64,000 nt of DNA from Mucilaginibacter daejeonensis (GCF_020783335.1 NZ_CP086068.1:62001-126000), one strand, 5' to 3'; counted from the first letter of the stretch, positions 9,412 through 19,060 are shown. Numbers and translations are program-made. Notes: generated by a model not told the origin, from the letters alone.

Positions 9412-9846
9412 TTACAGCTTAAAGTGCAGTTCTACCTCGTTGCCGCTCGAGTTAAATATACATTGATCGGCAAGATGTTTAAGGATGAATACGCCACGTC
9501 CGGTCAGTTTCTCAAGGTTCTCCTCGGCAGTAGGATCAGGCAAATTATTGAAATCAAAGCCTTCGCCTTCATCAGTGATGGTCCAAATGGCGCGTTTGGC
9601 GTCAACATCAGCATTGACGATCACTTTTTTATCAGGGTCGAGCTTGTTGCCATGCACAATAGCATTTATGGCTGCCTCATTAAGGCAGGTCATCATGTTG
9701 GCAAAAGCATCTTCGCTTACTTTAAACTTATCCGCTATCTCCTCGATCAGGTTCTCAAGCAGGGTAATGCTATCATAGCTTGACGGAAGTTGCAGTGTGT
9801 ACAGTTCCCCTGTATCAACACCGTTAGTTGGAATGTTATTTTGCAT
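9412..9846 (-). CDS. RsbW-like ATP-binding protein (HATPase_c_2)
   Basis: A 144-aa GHKL-ATPase domain of the anti-sigma factor/serine kinase type. The N box reads CLNEAAINAIVHGN, followed by TDEGEGFDF (G1 box) and TGRGVFILKHLAD (G2). Such proteins phosphorylate anti-anti-sigma factors or act in partner switching; no partner is present here. The start MQNNIPTN at 9846 overlaps the end of the DUF4175 gene by 11 nt; an ATG 12 nt further upstream is possible. Confidence 0.85.
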   Translation of the reverse strand: MQNNIPTNGVDTGELYTLQLPSSYDSITLLENLIEEIADKFKVSEDAFANMMTCLNEAAINAIVHGNKLDPDKKVIVNADVDAKRAIWTITDEGEGFDFNNLPDPTAEENLEKLTGRGVFILKHLADQCIFNSSGNEVELHFKL

Positions 9847-12800
9847 CAAGTTGCTCAAAGTAACGTTTAATTTTTTGTTTATAGTATAAATTCAGAACAG
9901 AAGGTACAGTTCTTATCTGTTCGGTCTGCTTTACTTTTTGCTGTTCGTAGCTCTGTAAAGCTTTTATATACCCCGGCGGAGTGTTCCTCCCTGCCTTACT
10001 TTCCCGTTGCTTGTCCTGTTCCCGCTCTTGTTCGGCCTTTTCGGCCTCCAATAAACGCGACTGGATATTTTGCTGCCTGTTTAACGACTCCTCCGTGATC
10101 TTCTTGTTTACGAGATCGATCTCCGTTTGTTCCATTTGTTTTGAGATCTTTTCCAGATCTCCCGGTTTACCTGATCCGTCCTTACGCTGATCACGGCTAA
10201 GTTGTTGTAAACGCTGCCGGATATCCTGCTGCTGCCGGGCCATACGGGCCATTTGTTCGCTCAGGCTTTGGCCTTGCTGCCCCTGGCCTTTTGCGCTCTG
10301 CCCCTGGTTACCTTGTTGCTTCATTTGCTCGCGCATCTTTTGCATGTTTTGGTTGAGGCGTTGCTGCATTTGGCTAAGCTGCTGCATCGAACTCTTTTGT
10401 TTGCTCTTACCGCTGCTTCCGCTTTTGGCGTTCTGCATCTGATCAAGCGCTTCGCTAAGCATTAGGGCAAGGTTATTCATGGCCGTCATGGCATATTGCT
10501 GGTTACGGTTAGCTTCTGGCGTACGCCGGTCGCCAAGGCTTTCTAACGCTTTATCGATATGGTCATTTATATTGTTTACTTCTTGGTTAACAGTGGCCTG
10601 GATCTGCGGTATACGCCTGCTTAGGGCATAAAGCGTGTCTTCGGCCGTTCTCAGGTTATCTTTTATATCCTTTTGTTTTTGAGCGTTCAACACGTAAGCA
10701 GGGTCATTAGGGTTCATACCTCTAAAGTTCTGCATCACCTTTTCCTGCTCGAACGAACTGCTCACCAGTGTTTTAAGCAACTCTCGCAGTTGCTGGGCAT
10801 CGGCAGCATTATCTTCCTGTTCGCTATCTTGTTCGTTTTGCTGCATTTTTTGTGCCATTTGCTTCATTTGCTGTGAAGCTTGTTGCTGTGAACTTGCGGC
10901 TTTCTGCTTATCGTTCTTCTGCAGTTGCTGGTCGCTCTCGTTCATTTTCTCTTCGATGCCTTGCTGCTCCTTATCCTGCTTATCAAAGTTGTTCTTGCGT
11001 TCGAGCTGCTGGTTAGCTTTATCTATGTCATTGATCGTCTTTTTGATATCATTGAAGCGTTGTTTGAGCTGTTCCTGCTTTTTTTGTAACTCCTGCTGGT
11101 TAGCGCCGGGGCGCTTGGTCTCTTCTGATAACTTTTGCTCATCATTGGCCAGATCATTGATATCGTCCACCGTTCTGTCGATCTTTTGTTCAAGGTCTAG
11201 TTGCTTATAAAGCTCCAGCATACGGTCCAATTCCTTTTTTAAGGACCGGTTGTCGTTCTGCATTTTAGACAGTTGATCACGCGTGCCTTCTTTTTGCTCC
11301 TGATCCAGCAATTGCTGCAATTTTTTCAATATCTCCTGCGACCGTTCGTCCATCACGTTATTGAGCAGGTCTTGGATCTGTTTTTGTTTCTGTTGCAGGT
11401 CAGTGCTTTGTTGCTGATCCTCCTGGCGCTGATATTGATCTTTCTTGTTCTCGGCCTGCAGGTCCTTCACCAGTTGATCAAGCTCAGTGCGCTTGCGTAA
11501 AAGATCCTCGATCTGTTTCTTTTCTTCAAAGCTCAGTGAGCTTTTATTCAATAGTAGCTGATCGAGTTTTTGGGCGTCGCGTTCTACCTCGCCTGCCAGT
11601 TTAATGGCCGACCGCATCTTTTGCTTGATCGCTTGGGTATTAGCGTTCAATTGCTGGCTCATTTCGCTTTTAGTGGGTACCTGCAAGGTCCGTTCGGGCG
11701 AGCGTACCTTTTTGGGTCCCGATACACCGTCATTATCGGCCACCTCAAAGTAATAGGTCACCTGGCTACCAGGCGTTAGCGGCAGATCCTTGATATCCCA
11801 ATAATGGAAGAACGTTGCTTGTGTGCCTTGCAGATCGGATTTAATTTGTCTGGCGAAAGTTTTTGGCCTTTCACCAGCTGCTGATGTACTGTAATGGAAG
11901 GTCAACGAGGTAAAGCCATGATCATCGCGCACGTTGCCACTGAAATAGATCGCCTTGGTGCTGATAGAGTCTTGCTTTTCATTCACCTCAATGGCCGGCA
12001 TCTCATCATTGATAATGTTGATGCGATAGTTAGCCATATCGCCTGAACGGTGTTTATCCGCAACAGGTGTGATACCATAGGTGGTACTTTTGACCACTTT
12101 TGCTGTATATGTGAATACGCCCTGATCATTGCCACTAAGCTGCTCAGACCGGTCATTGATCTTAAAAAGAACGTTTTGTGCGTTCTGAGCATGTAACTGC
12201 CATTTGACCACTGTGCCTACCGGGACAGTGAGATCGCCGGCATTGCTTAACTTCTCACTCGCTTTGTGCAAGTAGGACGGGTAAACAAGTTCGACATCAG
12301 CACTAAGCAACGATGGCTTCAAGCTTACCTGTACCTGATACATGGGCGAATAATATCCATTAGCCGTGATCCGAAATAAGGTGGTTTGTTGCAGACCAGT
12401 GAAAAGATAGTGGAACCTCGAAATATTGTCTTTTTCGAGTTTGAACGTATTCTTCCCGATCTGAATGTAGGCATTGGCCGGCAGATCATTGCCATCGAGC
12501 TTGATATCGAGTTTAAGATCGGCGCCCTGCATTACCTGTAATGAAGGATTCATGACCACGAATTTGAACGGTGCCAGTGGAGCAAAATATCGATCGTGAT
12601 GAATGAGCCGCTTGGTACTTTCGGTCAGGATGGCGGGCGCGGCAAAAGCCACAATAATGATCATACCTAATGGCAATGCCACCCACTTGAGGTAGCGCTT
12701 GTTCTGCTTTAGGTCGATAGCCAGCGGAAAGCTTACCGGGCTTAGCATGGTGATCTTTTGATCGATGCTGGCCTCGATCAATGCGCGCCGTTCAGGGTCT

Positions 12801-13168
12801 TGTGCGGCTTGTTTCTTTAACTGTAGCGTGTTAAGCAGTTTATCTTTTACATCGCCAAAGTGCTGACCGATCATTTGTGCGGCCTCATCATGTGTAAGGG
12901 TACGACCTAATTGCAGATAAGCCATCAATGACGGCACCACCAGCCATACAAGCAGCAACAAGTTGATCAGAATGAACGCATAAAAAAGAATAGTACGCAG
13001 AACGGTATCGAAGTTGCCAAAATATTCCAGCAAAGTGATCGTGATGTAACCGGTGAAGATACCTGCCGCCAGGAAGATGAGGCCACGCAACAGGCCGTTA
13101 AGGTAATATTTGCGTGTGAACGCATTTACCTTATCGATCAGCATGGAGTAATTGTCGGCAGACCGCAT
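9836..13168 (-). CDS. DUF4175 family large membrane protein
   Basis: An 1110-aa protein with two N-terminal TM helices (about 24-75) and a third at about 165-185. A beta-rich extracytoplasmic part follows to about residue 490. From about 520 to 1060 it is a very long Q/K/E-rich coiled-coil region (for example QQLERKNNFDKQDKEQQ). This is the Bacteroidota DUF4175 architecture; its function is not established. The extreme Gln content of the C-terminal half produces long antisense open frames that are not genes. It heads a coupled cluster with the RsbW-like gene and ybeY. A later ATG nine codons in (MLIDKV) is an alternative start. Confidence 0.88.
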   Translation of the reverse strand: MRSADNYSMLIDKVNAFTRKYYLNGLLRGLIFLAAGIFTGYITITLLEYFGNFDTVLRTILFYAFILINLLLLVWLVVPSLMAYLQLGRTLTHDEAAQMIGQHFGDVKDKLLNTLQLKKQAAQDPERRALIEASIDQKITMLSPVSFPLAIDLKQNKRYLKWVALPLGMIIIVAFAAPAILTESTKRLIHHDRYFAPLAPFKFVVMNPSLQVMQGADLKLDIKLDGNDLPANAYIQIGKNTFKLEKDNISRFHYLFTGLQQTTLFRITANGYYSPMYQVQVSLKPSLLSADVELVYPSYLHKASEKLSNAGDLTVPVGTVVKWQLHAQNAQNVLFKINDRSEQLSGNDQGVFTYTAKVVKSTTYGITPVADKHRSGDMANYRINIINDEMPAIEVNEKQDSISTKAIYFSGNVRDDHGFTSLTFHYSTSAAGERPKTFARQIKSDLQGTQATFFHYWDIKDLPLTPGSQVTYYFEVADNDGVSGPKKVRSPERTLQVPTKSEMSQQLNANTQAIKQKMRSAIKLAGEVERDAQKLDQLLLNKSSLSFEEKKQIEDLLRKRTELDQLVKDLQAENKKDQYQRQEDQQQSTDLQQKQKQIQDLLNNVMDERSQEILKKLQQLLDQEQKEGTRDQLSKMQNDNRSLKKELDRMLELYKQLDLEQKIDRTVDDINDLANDEQKLSEETKRPGANQQELQKKQEQLKQRFNDIKKTINDIDKANQQLERKNNFDKQDKEQQGIEEKMNESDQQLQKNDKQKAASSQQQASQQMKQMAQKMQQNEQDSEQEDNAADAQQLRELLKTLVSSSFEQEKVMQNFRGMNPNDPAYVLNAQKQKDIKDNLRTAEDTLYALSRRIPQIQATVNQEVNNINDHIDKALESLGDRRTPEANRNQQYAMTAMNNLALMLSEALDQMQNAKSGSSGKSKQKSSMQQLSQMQQRLNQNMQKMREQMKQQGNQGQSAKGQGQQGQSLSEQMARMARQQQDIRQRLQQLSRDQRKDGSGKPGDLEKISKQMEQTEIDLVNKKITEESLNRQQNIQSRLLEAEKAEQEREQDKQRESKAGRNTPPGYIKALQSYEQQKVKQTEQIRTVPSVLNLYYKQKIKRYFEQLDAK

Positions 13169-13313
13169 CGAATCGTTTTGAATATCGCTAATATAAAGCT
13201 AAACGAAAATTTATGATCTTCTATATATAAAAAGATCTTCGTGATGATCGTTACGTTGCGCAGCTGATCACAAAAAGGATGATAGTGCAATATAAAAGTG
13301 TTTGGCCGTGGTA

Positions 13314-13344
13314 TTTGAGTTGAAGTGATGATCTTTTATATTTG
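13314..13344 (+). promoter_or_regulatory. Bacteroidota-type promoter of the tRNA-Pro gene
   Basis: TTTG (13314-13317), a 19-nt spacer and TATATTTG (13337-13344) match the primary sigma consensus TTTG-N17/23-TAnnTTTG. The predicted start is near 13350, about 75 nt before the mature tRNA. Confidence 0.8.
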
Positions 13345-13425
13345 CACGCCGGCCGCAGCTTAGCTGAATGCCGGAAGCCACAACTTTGAAAGCAGGCAAA
13401 TGTAAGCCGAACTTCACTGTTACCG

Positions 13426-13502
13426 CGGGATGTAGCGTAGCCCGGTATCGCGCCAGCATGGGGTGCTGGAGGTCGTAGGTTCAAATCCTGCCATCCCGAC
13501 CA
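13426..13502 (+). tRNA. tRNA-Pro (GGG)
   Basis: A 77-nt cloverleaf. The acceptor stem CGGGATG pairs with CATCCCG, followed by A73 and an encoded CCA. The anticodon stem CCAGC/GCTGG carries loop ATGGGGT, giving anticodon GGG. The T arm is AGGTTCAAATCCT. The 3' 44 bases are the attachment core of the island. Recombination therefore kept the gene intact, with 5' sequence from the chromosome and 3' sequence supplied by the element. Confidence 0.96.
13457..13500 (+). repeat. attL core, 44-bp direct repeat
   Basis: Identical over 44 bases to 36878-36921. It covers the anticodon loop to the acceptor stem of tRNA-Pro, the usual tyrosine-recombinase target. Confidence 0.95.
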
Positions 13503-13507
13503 AAAAG

Positions 13508-13553
13508 AAAGCATATTTGAGAGTTTTTAGGACCGATCAGATATGCTTTTTTT
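13508..13553 (+). terminator. tRNA-Pro terminator (element-borne copy)
   Basis: AAAGCATAT (13508-13516) and ATATGCTTT (13541-13549) form a 9-bp stem with a 24-nt loop followed by a T run. A diverged copy of the same hairpin follows attR at 36930-36975. Confidence 0.75.
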
Positions 13554-13568
13554 GTTTAAGTCAGTGGA

Positions 13569-13590
13569 TGTATACGGTTTTGTATACGGT
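13569..13590 (+). promoter_or_regulatory. Putative integrase arm-type sites, left
   Basis: TGTATACGGT occurs at 13569-13578 and again at 13581-13590, a 12-bp phase, between attL and the integrase gene. A matching pair with the same phase lies inside the right end (36783-36804). Confidence 0.6.
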
Positions 13591-13638
13591 CATTCTCAGA
13601 TAAATTATTAGCAGTATACTGTCATAACTCAACAAGTT

Positions 13639-14943
13639 ATGGCTTCATTAGCTATTGTTCTCAACACAACTTACAAATTATCAAACGGTGAGTATGCCGT
13701 TGCGTTACGGGTTACTCACGAAAGGAAACAAAAGTATTATGCTATAAGTACTTTGGTTACCGACAATGCCTTCACTTTTAAATGTTCAACTAAAGATTGG
13801 ATAGCCGCAGGTGCAGAAGATAATGGTTTGGGCAAGTTTCGCAGATCATTCACAAACTATAAAGAATGTAATGAGCTACTTAGGCAAAAGCTTAACGATG
13901 CTCATCGAATTCTTAAACGTTACGAAGACACCAACACCATGTTCTCATTCCAAGGGTTTGAAGTAGACTTAAAGAATAAACCTCAGTTAGTGGTTCATGG
14001 AAAGTCAACGGTAACCGTTGACATGCGAATACATGAGTATTACAACCAGCACATTAAGATTCTGGAAGAGCAAGGTCGGGTGGGTCTTGCAGGTCTTTAT
14101 CTTGAGGTCCAAAACATTTTAAAGAAATTCAAGCCCAATGCGCTACTCTCAGATGTAAACATAAGATTTCTAGAAAGCTTTGAGTATTGGATGAGGAACA
14201 TACGAGGTAACAAGGACACTACCATCAGCGTTAAGATGCGTAACCTGCAACGGGTGGTTAATCAAGCAATAGATGAAAAGCTGTTCAAACAAGAGAGCTA
14301 CCCGTTTGGTGAAAGGAAGTATAGTATCAACAAACGGTTGAACAGCAAGACGAAGAAGATTGCTATAACACTTGATAAGATAGGTAAGCTCAGGAGCCTT
14401 ACGCTCGAACCTGAGTCCGCACTGCATTTAGCACAGCAAATGTTCCTATTTAGTTATTACAGTAGAGGTATGAACTTCATTGACATGAGCTATCTTACTT
14501 GGAACGATATATCTGAAACCCATATCAATTACACAAGACGTAAGACAGGCGGGCAATTTGAAATTCCATTCAATGAACACAATTTAGAGATTCTTAACTA
14601 TTACAAAGCACACCATCGTGTTATAGGTAACTTTGTGTTCCCAATCTTCGATCTTGCTATTCATAAGACCTTAAAGCAACAGTATACACGTAAGAAAACA
14701 GCACTTAAAGCAGTGAATGATAACTTAAAGAAGCTTGCTGCAATGATAGGTGAACCTAATCTTAAACTCACTACAAACGTAGGGAGGCACACTTATGCAA
14801 CAGGTTTGAAGCGTTCAGGTGCTAATACAAGTTATATCTCAGAAGCATTAGGTCATGCGACTGAAGAGCAAACGCAAACGTATCTTGATAGCTTTGAAAG
14901 AGGCGCTATTGAGAGTTGGGAGAAGAAGATGTTTGAGTCGTAA
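13639..14943 (+). CDS. int: Tyrosine site-specific recombinase (island integrase)
   Basis: A 434-aa integrase with an N-terminal arm-binding region (about 1-100), a SAM-like core-binding domain (about 120-220) and a C-terminal catalytic domain. Catalytic residues visible: Arg276 in YSRGMNFIDMSYLTW, Lys in RKTGGQ, Arg383-His384 in VGRHTYATGLKRSG, His406 in LGHATEEQTQ and the nucleophile Tyr415 in TYLDSF. The box II His before the Arg is not present in its usual place, as in many Bacteroidota integrases. It reads inward from attL, 136 nt from the core site, next to the likely arm sites. Confidence 0.95.
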   Translation: MASLAIVLNTTYKLSNGEYAVALRVTHERKQKYYAISTLVTDNAFTFKCSTKDWIAAGAEDNGLGKFRRSFTNYKECNELLRQKLNDAHRILKRYEDTNTMFSFQGFEVDLKNKPQLVVHGKSTVTVDMRIHEYYNQHIKILEEQGRVGLAGLYLEVQNILKKFKPNALLSDVNIRFLESFEYWMRNIRGNKDTTISVKMRNLQRVVNQAIDEKLFKQESYPFGERKYSINKRLNSKTKKIAITLDKIGKLRSLTLEPESALHLAQQMFLFSYYSRGMNFIDMSYLTWNDISETHINYTRRKTGGQFEIPFNEHNLEILNYYKAHHRVIGNFVFPIFDLAIHKTLKQQYTRKKTALKAVNDNLKKLAAMIGEPNLKLTTNVGRHTYATGLKRSGANTSYISEALGHATEEQTQTYLDSFERGAIESWEKKMFES

Positions 14944-15010
14944 CTTTTAGTAGGTAGCGGAGTGTAAGGCTTCGCTACATTCATTTCAGAGATTTTAACA
15001 TCTTTGGTGA

Positions 15011-15871
15011 ATGGACACTACTAAAACCATTCGCTACAACTGGGACGCCTCTAATAAGACAGGAAGCATAACCTTGTTTCTCAATATTCCTATTCTAAGC
15101 AAGTATACTGTACCTCCCACGCTTGCTTCATACAACGAGGAATACAAAATAGGATCAGTGATCTACCATTACAACACTCGTAAAACTTACGATGATTCAG
15201 TGAACGAGATCAAAGAATATGAAATGTTCCTGGGTATGCACAAGTTGACCGAGGAGTCCAACTTTCATGGAAGCCACATCCTGTATCTACTTATAAATTA
15301 CATGACCAAACTCACCGGACAGGAGGATGTTGAGGAGGTGAAGCGAAAGGTACATAACCGCATTTACCTTTTAAAGAAGATACTCCATCTCGATAATTTC
15401 AAGGATATCAATATCGACATCTATGATGCAGCAAAAGGTACGTTCAAATACCACTTCGGCACCGAGCCTGAGCTTAAAGGAAGCGTTTTAAGGCATGTTA
15501 TAAAAGAAGTCAGCACCCAACTTAGGCAGTACGACGTAAAGCTCTATAAGCTTCTAATGGGTGGTGCTACGGAGGATGAATTGGAGCAAGCTGTGCAACG
15601 GCAAAGCGACTACCAGATCAATAAAGTATTGGTAGCAGGACTGGCAAAGACAATTGTAAAATATCTCAATGCCGAGACGGCCATACTTAGCAATCTCAAC
15701 CCAAAAGATAAGTCATCGATATCAAACGCCCAAGGCGACTTCATCTACGATATAATCACCCACTTTCAGATCTATCGACCAAAGCAAAGCGCTACCAGCA
15801 CAGTAGTGAAGCACCATGATGCTATCCGTAAACTCATTAGGCGTTCTGCTATTATAGATGAAGACAAATAG
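15011..15871 (+). CDS. Island protein of unknown function, 286 aa
   Basis: No family recognised. The protein is soluble and mixed alpha/beta. It starts with a short beta region (MDTTKTIRYNWDASNKTG), followed from about residue 70 by a largely helical part. Spacing to the integrase stop is 67 nt and to the next gene 89 nt, all on the same strand. A role in island maintenance is only inferred from position. Confidence 0.7.
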   Translation: MDTTKTIRYNWDASNKTGSITLFLNIPILSKYTVPPTLASYNEEYKIGSVIYHYNTRKTYDDSVNEIKEYEMFLGMHKLTEESNFHGSHILYLLINYMTKLTGQEDVEEVKRKVHNRIYLLKKILHLDNFKDINIDIYDAAKGTFKYHFGTEPELKGSVLRHVIKEVSTQLRQYDVKLYKLLMGGATEDELEQAVQRQSDYQINKVLVAGLAKTIVKYLNAETAILSNLNPKDKSSISNAQGDFIYDIITHFQIYRPKQSATSTVVKHHDAIRKLIRRSAIIDEDK

Positions 15872-15960
15872 GATTTAAATGATAATTTCGTTGTCTCCAT
15901 ACCCTCCTTGAAGCTTAAGCACCTTTGTATCGTCATCTAAAACAAGTGACATACAAGATC

Positions 15961-16443
15961 ATGAATTCAATACTATTAAGACAAGCGTATCAAAATGCAC
16001 AAGTTAAAGGCACACATGAGTTGGCTCCACGTCAAGGCTGCTATGTGATTCAAAGTGTTAGCACCAAGACTTTATCTAACGGAAAGCAGTTATTAGTCGC
16101 CAATGCAATGTGGAAGCCAATGACAGCACCAGGGTTTTTAAAAGGTGTAGAGTTTAAGGTAGCAACAACAAGCTTCTACAATGCACAGAGTTTGGGTCCA
16201 AAACACCTGTCAATTGAAAAGTTAATAGGAAGAATAGTCAACGTTAACAATGTGACACTTTATGATGAATCCATTAGCATAACATGGGAGGTCACAAACG
16301 AAGCACCTATCATCGAAAAGCCTAAGAGTCTCTTCAGTATGAATAGCACATCATATGACGATATATCAGAGATGAACAAACGGTACGGCATCCGTGACAA
16401 TCAAGCACTTGACCATGTATATGATGAACCAGATGGCGAGTAA
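15961..16443 (+). CDS. Island protein of unknown function, paralog A
   Basis: A 160-aa protein beginning MNSILLRQAYQNAQVKG; an ATG 36 nt upstream is less likely. Its central part (about 25-125) aligns with the next gene product: both have a W-x-P-x4-AP-F-x-KG-x-x-F core, a later LIG-x-x-V-x-I segment and a closing EAPI/KAPI. The fold is likely all-beta. No family recognised. It forms a tandem pair with the 207-aa paralog just upstream of the SF2 ATPase. Confidence 0.7.
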   Translation: MNSILLRQAYQNAQVKGTHELAPRQGCYVIQSVSTKTLSNGKQLLVANAMWKPMTAPGFLKGVEFKVATTSFYNAQSLGPKHLSIEKLIGRIVNVNNVTLYDESISITWEVTNEAPIIEKPKSLFSMNSTSYDDISEMNKRYGIRDNQALDHVYDEPDGE

Positions 16444-16489
16444 CTTTTAGACGAAATACAGTAACTTAATCACACTACATCAGTATACA

Positions 16490-17113
16490 ATGTCTGCTAT
16501 CTTCAATCAACTTATAAAGAGCCGTATCGAACAATTCAACAACTGTAAACCTGAAGGCTCAGGCAAATGGGACGTAAAGCCAGGTCAGGTAATTATTCAA
16601 GAACTGCATCCAACACCGATCGGTATCACTGGAGAGACCATGTTCTGTGATGCTAACTGGCGACCACATGCTAACGCTCCTTTCTTTAAAGGGCAAACCT
16701 TTAGAATGAACACGGATGTATTGTTCAACGATGCTTCGTTCAGTACCAAAAAAGATAGATCTCCGCAAGAACTGATAGGTTCGATGGTGCACATCAGTGA
16801 TCCGGGTGTCACCTATTACCTTGACCGCAAAGGACAACCCAGATCCAAATACAATGTTAAGTGGGGTATCATCTGTAAAGCCCCGATCGATGACACAGTG
16901 ATCCCGAAAACTGCTGGTATATTCGCTATGGTCAATACAGGCCCGAACAAGGCAAAGACACTTGGAGAGGCAATGGAAAACTCTTATGCCCAATCCGACG
17001 AGAGTATTGAAATGGCTTCCTACTACGAAGGTTACCCAGCAGGAGACGAATGGGATTGGCATCAACCGCAGGAGGATGACTACTACGATGAGAATGATAC
17101 GATTATCGGATAA
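16490..17113 (+). CDS. Island protein of unknown function, paralog B
   Basis: A 207-aa paralog of the preceding protein. The shared core is at about 30-145 (WRPHANAPFFKGQTF, then LIGSMVHISDPGVTYYLD and KAPI). It has a much more acidic C-terminal tail (about 165-207, rich in D/E/Y, ending DDYYDENDTIIG). It lies 29 nt before the SF2 ATPase gene. An acidic tail on a small beta protein would suit a DNA-mimic or ssDNA-binding-type role, but that is speculation. Confidence 0.7.
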   Translation: MSAIFNQLIKSRIEQFNNCKPEGSGKWDVKPGQVIIQELHPTPIGITGETMFCDANWRPHANAPFFKGQTFRMNTDVLFNDASFSTKKDRSPQELIGSMVHISDPGVTYYLDRKGQPRSKYNVKWGIICKAPIDDTVIPKTAGIFAMVNTGPNKAKTLGEAMENSYAQSDESIEMASYYEGYPAGDEWDWHQPQEDDYYDENDTIIG

Positions 17114-17142
17114 TGTGCGACTGTTAACTTTTTAAGTTCATT

Positions 17143-18990
17143 ATGCAGATCAACAAGATAGAATACGACCTACAAATACCCTTTGACAGCAGCACAACCA
17201 GGTACTTCACTGACATTGCGGCAGTATACCCTATACCTTCTCATACTATCATTTACAAGACCATAACTGGCATTGGCGCTACTTATGGCGAGATCAAAGC
17301 AGATCGCAATAGTATAATCGTTTTGCCTCACATATCAATTGTAAAGAGCAAACAGGAACAACACAAGGACACAGATGACACCTTTGCTGTATATCACGAG
17401 GTCACTGTTCAGCAAGTACATGAATACCTTACGGCATATGGTTCCAAAAAAAAGTTTCTGACCACACCCAAAGGTGTCGATAAGATCATCCAAGCTTTAA
17501 AGGACACCGACTCCAAACTCACGTATCACAACGACTTCTTTTTTCTTATTGATGAATGTCACAAGTTGATCCAAGATGCTTTGTACCGGGATGATATGGT
17601 AAAGATGATGGAACACTTCTTTACTTTTAAAGGTAAAGCTATGATCTCTGCCACACCGATACCACCAAGTGATCCACGTTTCGAAAAGCAGGGATTCGAG
17701 CATATCAGAGTTTATCCATTGAATGATTATACCAAGCCCTTGAAACTTGTTCATGGTGATGGTGTATTGAGCTACCTAAGGAAACACTTTGAGTTGAGTG
17801 ATGCTAAGCATCTATGTATTTTCTTCAATTCAGTAGATGGTATAATGGAGATTATCACTAAGTTGCAGATCGAAGAAGATTATTTGATCTTCTGTTCGCA
17901 AGAAAGCGCGACAATGTTGAAGAGCTTAGATCAGCCCAATGTAAGTCACCAAATGACAGAACTGAAGAAGTACAACTTCTTTACCAGTAGCTTCTTCAAT
18001 GGCCTTGACATCGATCTTGATCATAGTGATGTGGATGTGTTGTTACTCTCTGATGTTGCGTTTAGGCAACACACAATGATTGATCCGTTCACAGACACAT
18101 TGCAGATCATCGGTAGGTTTAGGAAAGGTTACAGGCAAGCTGTACACGTAAACAGTGCCAATGCGAAATATCTGCCGTTATCGGAAATCGAAGCGAAAGA
18201 CAATATTGTAAAAAGTGAAGTGGTATACGAGGCTATTGTAGCCTTACAGAAATCATTTGTCGCCCAGGAGCTTGATCAGTTATTTAAACAAGCTGTGGAG
18301 GCTGTCAGGCCATATGCTAACCTGGTCGACAAAGACGGCAACTATAATCATTTTCTTGCAGACAACTATTTGGACGATTGCCGGGTCAATCAGTACTATA
18401 AGAACCCGTCAGCTTTGAAAAAAGCCTACTTCGATACTGGACTTTACCTTATACAAGACGATCATGAAGAGTATAAGAAATCTAAACAAGACACCTTAAA
18501 CAAGGCAACGCTGAAATATAGGACAAGCAATAATAAGATGTATGCGGATAAACTCCGCGAGTTGGAAGAGGTCGCCTCTTCCGATGTATATGAGGAACAG
18601 CGTGAGATTATTCAAAAAATCACACCAATCATATTTAATGGATATGAGAGCTTAGGTTATGATATGTTAGCCTTACTTGAGTTTAACAAGAAGAAGATTG
18701 TCACAGCATTGCTTAAGCTCAGTGTTGAAGAAGGGAAAAACTCTCTGCCTGCACTTTCTTTGATCTATAATACATTCCTCACTAACCGTACTTACCTAAT
18801 GCCCGAGCTTAAAAGGTTGCTACAAGAGATCTACGATGAATTGGGTATCAAAGTCAAAGCTAAAGCTACTGACATAGAGTTGTATTATCACGTGAAGACT
18901 TATAATAAATATATTGATGGCTCTTCAAATCGTGCTTACATTCTGAAAGAGCCCAAACTCAACCCGTTTGAAGAGTATCAAAGAGAATAA
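17143..18990 (+). CDS. SF2-like helicase/ATPase with degenerate Walker A
   Basis: A 615-aa protein with SF2 helicase landmarks in order. A motif I-like segment TGIGATYGE (42-50) lacks the Walker lysine. DECH is at 137-140 (motif II), SATP at 169-172 (motif III), and QIIGRFRKG at 321-329 (motif VI-like). A helical C-terminal half follows to 615 with no further motif. G-x-G-A-T in place of GKT is, as I recall, a recurring variant in helicase-like proteins of Bacteroidota mobile elements. Its position next to a Rep-like protein and repeats suggests a role in island replication. Confidence 0.72.
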   Translation: MQINKIEYDLQIPFDSSTTRYFTDIAAVYPIPSHTIIYKTITGIGATYGEIKADRNSIIVLPHISIVKSKQEQHKDTDDTFAVYHEVTVQQVHEYLTAYGSKKKFLTTPKGVDKIIQALKDTDSKLTYHNDFFFLIDECHKLIQDALYRDDMVKMMEHFFTFKGKAMISATPIPPSDPRFEKQGFEHIRVYPLNDYTKPLKLVHGDGVLSYLRKHFELSDAKHLCIFFNSVDGIMEIITKLQIEEDYLIFCSQESATMLKSLDQPNVSHQMTELKKYNFFTSSFFNGLDIDLDHSDVDVLLLSDVAFRQHTMIDPFTDTLQIIGRFRKGYRQAVHVNSANAKYLPLSEIEAKDNIVKSEVVYEAIVALQKSFVAQELDQLFKQAVEAVRPYANLVDKDGNYNHFLADNYLDDCRVNQYYKNPSALKKAYFDTGLYLIQDDHEEYKKSKQDTLNKATLKYRTSNNKMYADKLRELEEVASSDVYEEQREIIQKITPIIFNGYESLGYDMLALLEFNKKKIVTALLKLSVEEGKNSLPALSLIYNTFLTNRTYLMPELKRLLQEIYDELGIKVKAKATDIELYYHVKTYNKYIDGSSNRAYILKEPKLNPFEEYQRE

Positions 18991-18997
18991 GTTGTGC

Positions 18998-19055
18998 CTG
19001 CACATTTTATTTACACTTGTTAACTTATAATACTAAGTGGTCAGAAAATGTGCAG
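18998..19055 (-). repeat. 58-nt palindrome-bounded island repeat, copy 1
   Basis: CTGCACATTTT and AAAATGTGCAG arms enclose exactly 36 nt; here the arms extend to 12 bp (18997-19056). It fills the gap between the convergent SF2 ATPase and Rep-like genes. Read on the minus strand, the loop begins CTGACCACTTAGTAT, matching the internal box of the other copies. It could double as a bidirectional terminator. Confidence 0.85.
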
Positions 19056-19060
19056 GTTTG

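Noticed and set aside
9981..11779. Many Leu-rich plus-strand frames opposite the DUF4175 gene
   Set aside because: They are shadows of the Gln-rich coiled coil (CAG/CAA read as CTG/TTG) and have no support of their own.
13251..13514. Minus-strand 87-codon frame containing WQDLNLRPPAPHAGAIPG
   Set aside because: It is the antisense of tRNA-Pro; this peptide is a well-known artefact of translating tRNA genes backwards.
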